The position numbers and the translations under genes are program-made. Below the pieces are notes generated by a model that ran no database searches, was not told the origin of the DNA, and saw only the letters and a list, made by a program, of their open reading frames with translations. From Cryptomeria japonica (taxonomy: Eukaryota > Streptophyta > Pinopsida > Cupressales > Cupressaceae), in contig NC_081414.1 of the NCBI RefSeq assembly GCF_030272615.1, forward strand, positions 307,995,164-308,059,163: DNA of 64,000 nt, written 5' to 3'. This document shows, in pieces, positions 57,228-64,000 of the stretch. The stretch's first letter is position 1. Every line of letters starts with the position of its first letter.

Positions 57228-59696
57228 CTAACTTACAGAGGCGTCATCAACTTCCGTGAATGTAAGGGAGTGTGGAATGGAAAGGTATCCCACCATGGCT
57301 TGAAACTGATCCACGTTCAGATCAGTAGGAACAACAGTATCTCTCAAGATTTTGTCAAGAATGGCTTTATGTGTGGGAGATATGCGTAATAGTTCAAGGA
57401 TTGAAATGAGCGCGGCTGTCTTCCCTAACTGTTCTACAAGGTCATACTCAGGTTTGGTTGATGAAGAGGCTGTGTTTTTAGTTAGAGCACCTTGCAAAGT
57501 GATTTTGCCTCGACGAGTTGTAACATGACATTCAGAGGTAGGTTCGGAAGAAGATCCAACACCTTTTAAGACAATCTTGGGTCTCTGGGTAGAATTCTCA
57601 GACGCTTTGTCCTTAATGATAATGGTAGAGACATAATTGTCCATTGAAATGTGATTAATAGTTGAATCATAATTGTAAGATGCTCTGGTATAGTTGGTTT
57701 GATCCTCTGTGGCTTTAGCTTTTCCCTTGTCATGTTTTGGGAAAGGTTCCTTAAACATCTCATGTTCTTGATTAGATGAATGTCCCTCAATCTCAATGTC
57801 ACCTCTATCAATGAGATCTTGTATGATGTTCTTCAGTCGATGACAATTTCCTGTCTTATGACCCTTGCTCTTATGAAATTCACAATACTCATCATATGGA
57901 GGAAAATCTGGAACTGTGATTACCTTGTTTGCCACAAGCTTCTTGAAAACTGACTCAAGTGGTTCTCCCAATGGAGTGTACTTCCTTCGTGATCTGGAAG
58001 TTATTTGAGTATTCACTTGATTGTTTGTAGAACTCGATCCAGAAAAAATGAATTTGGGTCGCACTGTGTTGGCATCAACAACACCATCATTGACTGTGTT
58101 CTTGTTTTTATTCCAAAATCTTGGCTTGTCTTTTCCTTTGAAGTCATCTTTGTTTTCCTTGAATATTTTAATGACTCCTTGTTCAATTAGGACCTTTTCT
58201 GTCGCTAAGCCTTTTTCAATGACGTCCTTGAAGGTGGACAAACAAGCTTTCCTTAGATCATAGCCAATGTCTTTATTAACATTCTGGGTGAACATTTCTA
58301 CCATTTGTTTTTGTGGAATTTCACAAGAGCATCTGTTGGCTAGATTTCTCCATCTTTGTAAGAATGATGCAAAAGACTCTCCCTCTTTTTGCTTAGTATT
58401 GCACAAAGTAGTGACTGATATGTCTGTCTCTATGTTGTAGGAGAAATGTTGAATAAATGCCTCTGCTAAGTCACCCCATGACTTAATTCTAGGTGGAAGT
58501 TGGGAGAACCATTCCATAGCTTGATCACCTAAGATTTGTGGGAATAATCTCATCAAATATGTCTCTTCTGCTGCTACTTCAATGCAAGCTGTGAAAAACT
58601 GTCTTATGTGTGCCTTAGGATCCCCTTTTCCTCTATACTTATCAAATTTAGGCGTCACAAAGTGTGTAGGAAATGGAGGCATTGGAATGCTCTTGTCAAA
58701 TGGATAAGGACATATGTCTCTCATTGTGTATGTTGGCTTTGGTGTATTTATGTCCTCCATTTTCTTTTGTAAGTCCCTGATTTGTTGCTCCAAATTGCTC
58801 TTAGGTGGAGATCGACTTCTTGGACCATATCCTATGTTTGAGGTACCCATTGGAGGAAGAGCATGTTGCATATATGGATGGTATTGATCATACACATGTT
58901 CATATGGAGGAGGTCTGTAATGATGCTGCATATGTGGACCACCTGGTATAGATTCATGTTGAGGAACACCACATCTATTTTGTGCATGTATACCATATTC
59001 TACAGGCATGCCATGTTCCATTGTGTTGCCCCCAAATTTGACATGAGGTTTCCTTATGTCCAAATTTTGAGTATGCCTTGGAATATCCCATTTCTTTGGT
59101 GGTTGATCCTTAGCATTGGTATGTGATTGAGCATATTTTTCTCCATAAGACTTCCATAATGGTCTGCGAAGGTGAGTATCATATGTTTGACCATGTGTAT
59201 GTGGGACCTCTAGTTTTTGAAGCAAAGCTGATGGTGATTCAGGTACCATATGTGGTCCTCTACTTCCTCCACTATTAGGTCTCCTTTGATCCATATTGAA
59301 GTGAGGTTGTTGCAAAGGTCTATGTTCCATTATTTGAGACATGTCAAAATCATGAGGTATCTTGGCTCCACTTTGTGCCATCATTTGTAAGAAGTATTGT
59401 CTATCCCTCCTCATTATTTCCTCAACCAATCGATTAAAATGGGGATTCATGATGGATTCTTCCACATCCGCTGAATGTACTGAAAAGTTGTCCACATTGT
59501 CATTGTGTATAGCATTGTTGTTTATAGTGTCCATGTTCTCAACATTTGGATTGTTTCTATAGACATCCATGTCAGGTAATGTAGTATGATCAGAATTGAA
59601 AAAGATCTCATTGTCATACTCATAAGAACTCATGTTTGCGGACTCTTGAGCCTCTTTAGTTTCTCTCCTAGATTTTTGAAGACGGGTTTCAACCAT
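57228..59696 (-). CDS. gag: Gag polyprotein (Tat element)
   Basis: Intact 822-codon ORF, the structural protein that packages element RNA in cytoplasmic particles. Residues 1-330 are disordered, His/Pro/Met/Gln-rich. A short coiled-coil segment (LEQQIRDLQKKMEDI) lies near 305-320. The retrotransposon Gag/capsid domain follows (about 350-510, including FDKYRGKGDPKAHIRQFF, EWFSQLP, SFASFLQRWRNLANRC). The CEFHKSKGHKTGNC motif (about 615) is a C-x2-H-x4-H-x4-C zinc finger, as usual in Tat and Athila Gags. The ORF ends at a TAG (57228-57230) in the same frame as the downstream protease, so one amber codon separates Gag from Pol. It uses the first Met after a stop. Confidence 0.92.
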   Translation of the reverse strand: MVETRLQKSRRETKEAQESANMSSYEYDNEIFFNSDHTTLPDMDVYRNNPNVENMDTINNNAIHNDNVDNFSVHSADVEESIMNPHFNRLVEEIMRRDRQYFLQMMAQSGAKIPHDFDMSQIMEHRPLQQPHFNMDQRRPNSGGSRGPHMVPESPSALLQKLEVPHTHGQTYDTHLRRPLWKSYGEKYAQSHTNAKDQPPKKWDIPRHTQNLDIRKPHVKFGGNTMEHGMPVEYGIHAQNRCGVPQHESIPGGPHMQHHYRPPPYEHVYDQYHPYMQHALPPMGTSNIGYGPRSRSPPKSNLEQQIRDLQKKMEDINTPKPTYTMRDICPYPFDKSIPMPPFPTHFVTPKFDKYRGKGDPKAHIRQFFTACIEVAAEETYLMRLFPQILGDQAMEWFSQLPPRIKSWGDLAEAFIQHFSYNIETDISVTTLCNTKQKEGESFASFLQRWRNLANRCSCEIPQKQMVEMFTQNVNKDIGYDLRKACLSTFKDVIEKGLATEKVLIEQGVIKIFKENKDDFKGKDKPRFWNKNKNTVNDGVVDANTVRPKFIFSGSSSTNNQVNTQITSRSRRKYTPLGEPLESVFKKLVANKVITVPDFPPYDEYCEFHKSKGHKTGNCHRLKNIIQDLIDRGDIEIEGHSSNQEHEMFKEPFPKHDKGKAKATEDQTNYTRASYNYDSTINHISMDNYVSTIIIKDKASENSTQRPKIVLKGVGSSSEPTSECHVTTRRGKITLQGALTKNTASSSTKPEYDLVEQLGKTAALISILELLRISPTHKAILDKILRDTVVPTDLNVDQFQAMVGYLSIPHSLTFTEVDDASVS

Positions 59697-60149
59697 GAAC
59701 TAGGTATTGACCAAGATGTGTGAGACTAGATGAAAATGGAAAGAGTATGGAAGACCAAGAGCTGAATGGAATGTAAATGAATCTGAAGTGTACTTGCAAT
59801 GCCCAAAGTGTAAGACCAAGTATGTATGTAGTAGAGTAGGTATGACTTCCAAAGAGAGGATAGTTTCTCTTGATGAGGTAAGTTGACCTTGACTCTAAGT
59901 AAAACCAAATGAGACCCAAAGGTAAGAAACCTTGATGAGGGACCACTTAGCAAAGTGTTGTTGTATGTAGTGTGTTGACAAAGTATGATGAGGACAAGCA
60001 AGTGACCTTTTGATTCAAGTTTAGATGAATGTGAATGTAAAGTGAGATGTGAAGCAATGATGGACTTTGTGAGACCCAAAGACAGGTTGAATGCTAAATG
60101 AAACCCTGGAGAAATGACCTAGGAAGCTCAAGAATTCTGAAACTGACTA

Positions 60150-60404
60150 TGTTTGTTTGTTGGACTGTAACAGTTTTTCAATTCTGGACACAGACGTGCC
60201 TGTATACTTCACAGACGCGGTTTCCCGACACAGGCACTGCTCTGTTTAACACAGATGCGCTTCTGAGATTTTTTTGTTTATGTTTGCTGGACTGTGATAG
60301 TTTTTCAATTCTGGACACAGACGTGCCTGTATACTTCATAGACGCGGTTTCCCGACACAGACGCTTCTCTGTTTAACATAGACGCGCTTCTGAGATTTTT
60401 TTGT
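60150..60404. repeat. 127-bp tandem duplication in element leader
   Basis: GTTTTTCAATTCTGGACACAG starts at 60173 and again at 60300. Each unit contains four ACACAGACGCG-type motifs. It lies in the region between PBS and gag. Confidence 0.85.
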
Positions 60405-60510
60405 TTATCAAATGCAATGTTGACTGTTAGAACACAGACGCGATTCTGTCCTTCACAGACGCGGCTAGACAACACAGACGCTATTATGCCCGACACAGAC
60501 GCGTTTCTGC
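60187..60510 (-). repeat. ACACAGACGCG motif cluster 1
   Basis: About 12 motifs of (A/G)ACACAGACGCG at 25-35 bp spacing on the plus strand (CGCGTCTGTG in element sense). It is the inverted counterpart of the array at 47846-48115. Confidence 0.8.
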
Positions 60511-61734
60511 AAATTTTGTGCAATTTTTCCAATCTGTGAAGTTGTTTTGTTGTGACCCAATCTGACTGTTTGACTGTTTTTTCGTGACAAGAGGACACAA
60601 TGTTGATGAAGACCCAATGTTTGCAAGTGTTTAGACTCAAAATGACTCCAAGAAAAGTGTGTTGTTTGATGTAAAAATGTTTTTGCATACACTTGAAGAC
60701 ACAAAAGACACAATGTTTTGCTGTTTGGTCTTGAATGTTTTGAATGTTTAACATAAGTCAAGCACAATTCTTATGGCTGGCCAAGACAATAGTTGTTGAT
60801 CCCACATGGGGTTTTACCCCCGAGGCTACGCTATTCAGAGCGGATACTTAGATGCTTGACCTCACTGGCTCCACCCTCGGCACTCACTTCTCGGGTCAGC
60901 CAAGCATCAGTCCCCATGAAAACTCCCCATGGCGAACTTTGTATCTCTACTAAGAACCGTATGTGTGTGGGCCGCTACCAGAGGTCCGACCTCCTGCCCC
61001 AACAACTAGAAGGATTTGGGCCTCTAAAACAAAATGGTGCTAGTAAGGGCATCCGCTCGTGTGGCTATACATGCGGCACTTTCAGCTCTGTAAATACAGA
61101 AGGCTCCTAGCTGGTAGGGGTTACGCCCTACAACTGATCAAATAAATTTGATCAAACGGGTTTATGGGGAGACATAGTGTCAGTATGAACTAATCAACAC
61201 ACGTTATTCATAGTTTTCACCATGAATACATTTGATTATAGTGGTTCGGATGAGGTGGGTTTTCCTCGCTACCACTTGGATCGTCCTCTTCTCACTAGTA
61301 GTCCTAATGACCACACGGGAAGACAGGCCCTCTAAAGATTAAACAAAAAGAGCCTATTGCTCAAGACACAAAAGACAATGATTCAATTTTAGTGCACCAA
61401 TGGAAGTGTTTGCTAGTCTATGAAAACAAGGCACATAATAAAAATCCAAAAACCCTTGCCAAGGACCTACACCAAAGATTTGTTAGTAGTTTGGGTTGTT
61501 TGAAATAATCACCCCTTCCTGCAAGCACACAAGTTAGGTAAATTTTTAAAACCCAAAAGACTTTGTGAAAATAGGGGCCTTCAACCAAACGATTTTACTT
61601 CCAAGACAAGCTGCACCAATTTTGTTAGCTAGATCTGAAAATGTTAGTCCAAAGATAAACCAGATCTGAAACCCTAAATGCAAAATCCGAAAACTGAATC
61701 AATGAAAAATTTCAAAATTTTGAAACAGGTGATA
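60511..61734. other. Tat element leader, non-coding
   Basis: Part of the leader between PBS and gag. Without a domain; the ORFs seen here are short. Relatively GC-rich at 60790-61120. Confidence 0.55.
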
Positions 61735-62035
61735 CACAGACGCAATTACCCTTGACACGGATACGACTCCGAGACACAAACGTGGTTCTATGAGACACAG
61801 ACATGGACAAAAACCACAGACGCGCTTCCCCGACACAGACGCGGATAAAAATGACATAGATGCGTTTCCGTACCACAGATGTGCCTTTCGGAAACCTACA
61901 AAATAAAATTTTGTCGATGACACGGACGTGCTTCAAGATGTCGCAGACACACCAGAAAATAAAAAACGCGATTCCAGATGTCGCAGACGTGCCAAAAAAT
62001 AAAAAATGCGATCCGAAAGTATGCAGACGCGAAAA
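61735..62035 (-). repeat. ACACAGACGCG motif cluster 2
   Basis: About 12 more degenerate motifs close to the PBS, on the plus strand as ACACAGACGCG with CG-to-TG/CA variants. Confidence 0.75.
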
Positions 62036-62119
62036 TGTCGAAAATGTTGTCGGAAATGCCTGATCTGCAACTTCAAACACAAAATCTACAACAAAAGGTT
62101 AAATGCAAAAGGGACAAGA

Positions 62120-62137
62120 GTCCCACCGAGCGTGCCA
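62120..62137 (-). promoter_or_regulatory. Primer-binding site of Tat element
   Basis: Minus-strand TGGCACGCTCGGTGGGAC starts 3 nt inside the 5' LTR. It begins with TGG, complementary to a tRNA CCA end. I could not identify the tRNA. Confidence 0.65.
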
Positions 62138-62140
62138 AAA

Positions 62141-62908
62141 TGTATATGGTGAAAATGGATAACAATAATAACAATATTGAAAGGCTAAATGAATTCAACC
62201 ACAAAACCCTAGCCTAACAATCAACAAAGATCCACCATAACATATGAAGATTACCTAAGACAATGCAAATCACATGAAATCACAAAGATTATACCATCAC
62301 ATGTCCAATAGGGTTTTGATCTCCATTCTTCCTATCTCCATTGATCTTGCTTGATATATTTGCTCTCAGATTTTATATGCACAAGAGCTCAACAAAGAAC
62401 GGAATGTGGTTGCAAGTATGATTGTCTATGCCAAGTAGTCAATTGATCAAGTCATTAGGGTTTGATAATGAAGGAAGAATCTCCTTATATAGAAGACACC
62501 ATATGAAATGGAGGGATAAGATTGAGAGGTGTAAAAGGAGGTCGGCTATGATTAGAGGGTAGGTAAAAGAAATAATAAAATAATGAAAGGGGTAGGTAGT
62601 GTATGAATTAAGAGATGAATGACATGTGTCATAGGTAGAAAAGGCTAATGAATTAATTAAATAAATAAAGATTTATTTAATTAATAGAAGAAGTGGGATA
62701 ATTAAATAAATAAAATATTTATTTAATTTAGGAAAATGATAATTTAAATAAATAAATGTATTTATTTAAATGAGAAATAAGGCTAGAAGAGGATAAATGA
62801 ATTAATTAAATAAATAAGGATTTATTTAATTAATAGAAGAATTAAGCTTAGATAATTAAATAAATAAAATATTTATTTAATTAGACATGACAATTTTAGG
62901 TGTCTACA
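62141..62908 (-). repeat. 5' LTR of Tat element
   Basis: 768 bp. Seven differences from the 3' LTR noted by eye, most of them transitions. It contains the element promoter. Confidence 0.95.
62483..62492 (-). promoter_or_regulatory. TATA box in 5' LTR
   Basis: Minus-strand CTATATAAGG, about 340 nt upstream of the LTR's internal edge, in the position expected for the U3 promoter. Confidence 0.6.
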
Positions 62909-64000
62909 CATGTATCCACTGGTTCTTTATTTGGATAGAACCAATAGTTTCTCTACATTGCTTTATTTTTAGCATATTGAAGAAAAAATTTGAGCCTTTG
63001 TCGCCTTCACCTAGCCAATTCATTCTAGCTCCGACTCTAGGTCCTTGAGCCTTCTTTGTTTAGTATGTCCTCAAGGCATCTTGAGTAGCCTTAATTTTAT
63101 AGTTCAAATCAATATTGTTTGGATCATTTTGCAGCTTAGCTTCTATGTGTAATAGGTCTTTATGAAGCTTGCATTCATTCCTTCTATTGGACATGACATT
63201 TCTTTTACCAATAATACTTATAGCCTTCTAAATGTTTCCTATAAGTTTGTTCAAATATTTGATGGCTCCCCCATTCTGGCCAAGGACTTTTGTTACTTCT
63301 AAGGGTATATACCACATCATGACAATCCTTCTAGCTTAGTAGGTATTAAGCTTTTATATCCTATGCTTCCTACCTTTTTTATCAGGTTCAATATCCTTAA
63401 AGACAATGTTGGCTTTACTGCAATGATGGTTAGAGAGTTCTTTCGGCTCAACCCGAACACTGTTGGCATTACAATTATCTTCAAAGATAAATATATCCTT
63501 ATCCATATAAAGCCTATCCAATCTATAATAGACTCTTTTTCCATGACATTGATTATTACACCACGTGTACCAAATGATTTTTCTATCTTTTTTCTTTCCT
63601 TCAAGGTGATAAAAAGTTTAAGGATTTTGTTTATTCTTATCCAAAAGAACTTTTTATTCCCTTTCCAACTCCATTTATAACCTCTTTTTTTGTCCTCCTC
63701 GTTCTTTGTCATGTTGAAATATCCATCCATTATCCAAGAGATGGTGGTAGATTAGAGGCCATCCATTGCCACAAGGATATCCTTTCTTTGCAATCATTTG
63801 AGGCATACACTAAACAAACACCAAAGTGCATCCCTTCCTTCTAAATTTTAACCCATATACACCTATTACAAGGAGAGACTCTTGATTTTTGTACAAATTT
63901 TCTCCATTGATGGCTAATAAGTATCGAAATCCCCCCTTTTCCTTTTTCATGTTGAGTATAGATATCCTTAGAATCTCTCCAAATGAACCTAAGGTTGTTT
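62909..64000 (-). pseudogene. LINE ORF2, 5' half: AP-type endonuclease
   Basis: Minus-strand reading from the right window edge contains GVYGLKF..CTLVFV, then a YFNMTKNEEDKKRGYKWSW block (63730-63670) that corresponds to the GDFN..NEEDK endonuclease motif with the catalytic-site Asp changed (GYFN). FFWIRINKILKLF follows, and the linker continues to the Tat element's edge. The ORF 63317-63730 is the longest open piece. It is continuous in content with 46543-43600 across the insertion: APE endonuclease, then linker, RT and zinc finger. It runs off the right end of the window. Confidence 0.75.

Larger units (their letters stand above)
46549..62908 (-). mobile_element. Ty3/gypsy Tat-lineage LTR retrotransposon with antisense PMD gene
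   Basis: Complete 16,360-bp element: 768-bp LTRs at both ends with TG..CA termini, perfect 5-bp target duplication CATGT (46544-46548, 62909-62913), PBS, PPT, gag, protease, RT, RNase H, archaeal-type RNase H and integrase, all on the minus strand. The dual RNase H and the large size with extra ORF space are hallmarks of the Tat lineage. The LTRs differ at about 7 of 768 positions, so insertion is recent on a conifer timescale. There is a 2.4-kb leader between PBS and gag and a 4.9-kb region between integrase and 3' LTR that carries a plus-strand PMD gene. It inserted into a LINE ORF2. Confidence 0.95.

Noticed and set aside
60793-61110. 105-codon plus-strand ORF in the Tat leader
   Set aside because: No domain; it lies in the non-coding leader opposite to element transcription, and has no promoter or splice evidence like that of the PMD gene.

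Overview
This window is nuclear DNA from a seed plant, most likely a gymnosperm (conifer-like). That placement is an inference from three things: one intact low-copy gene in tens of kilobases of AT-rich non-coding sequence, nested LTR retrotransposons and LINEs at different stages of decay, and eukaryotic signals (TATA boxes, GT-AG splice sites). No bacterial operons, rRNA, tRNA or CRISPR arrays were seen.

Layout. 1-8.5 kb: a decayed LINE-type ORF1 (DUF4283 plus zinc knuckle) and low-complexity DNA with two small tandem duplications. 8.5-8.9 kb: a GC-rich MITE-like element with terminal inverted repeats and a target duplication. 9-15.2 kb: non-coding DNA with diverged internal duplications. 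15.2-16.5 kb, minus strand: the only intact host gene, an intronless inositol-tetrakisphosphate 1-kinase (ITPK1-like, 423 aa), with a TATA box and a possible 5' UTR intron. 17-25.9 kb: AT-rich DNA with a degenerate Ty3/gypsy integrase and a possible LINE RNase H relic. 25.9-28.1 kb: an internally deleted Ty1/copia element. 30.4-31.9 kb: an LTR fragment containing a 332-bp TRIM/SMART-like miniature element. 32.8-36 kb: a LINE RNase H fragment followed by a solo LTR. 36.5-43.3 kb: a non-autonomous copia-type element with LTRs, PBS, PPT, zinc knuckles and a long ORF but no visible polymerase. 43.6-46.5 kb and 62.9-64 kb: two halves of one LINE ORF2 split by a later insertion.

The insertion is the main feature: a 16,360-bp Ty3/gypsy element of the Tat lineage (46549-62908, minus strand). 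Its 768-bp LTRs differ at about seven positions, and a perfect 5-bp target duplication (CATGT) flanks it. It has Gag, protease with a G-patch-like segment, RT, RNase H, a second (archaeal-type) RNase H and integrase. Pol is disabled by a frameshift, four stop codons and a changed RT active site.

Between integrase and the 3' LTR, in antisense, lies a gene-like unit for a plant mobile domain (PMD) protein. It has a TATA box, a short first exon, an 823-bp phase-0 intron with good donor, branch and acceptor sites, and a 400-codon second exon. The intron is antisense to the element's genomic RNA, so it would survive retrotransposition. The intron carries a GCGTCTGTGT minisatellite, and the same motif recurs in inverted orientation in the element's 5' leader. 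This arrangement is the best candidate here for an under-described system.
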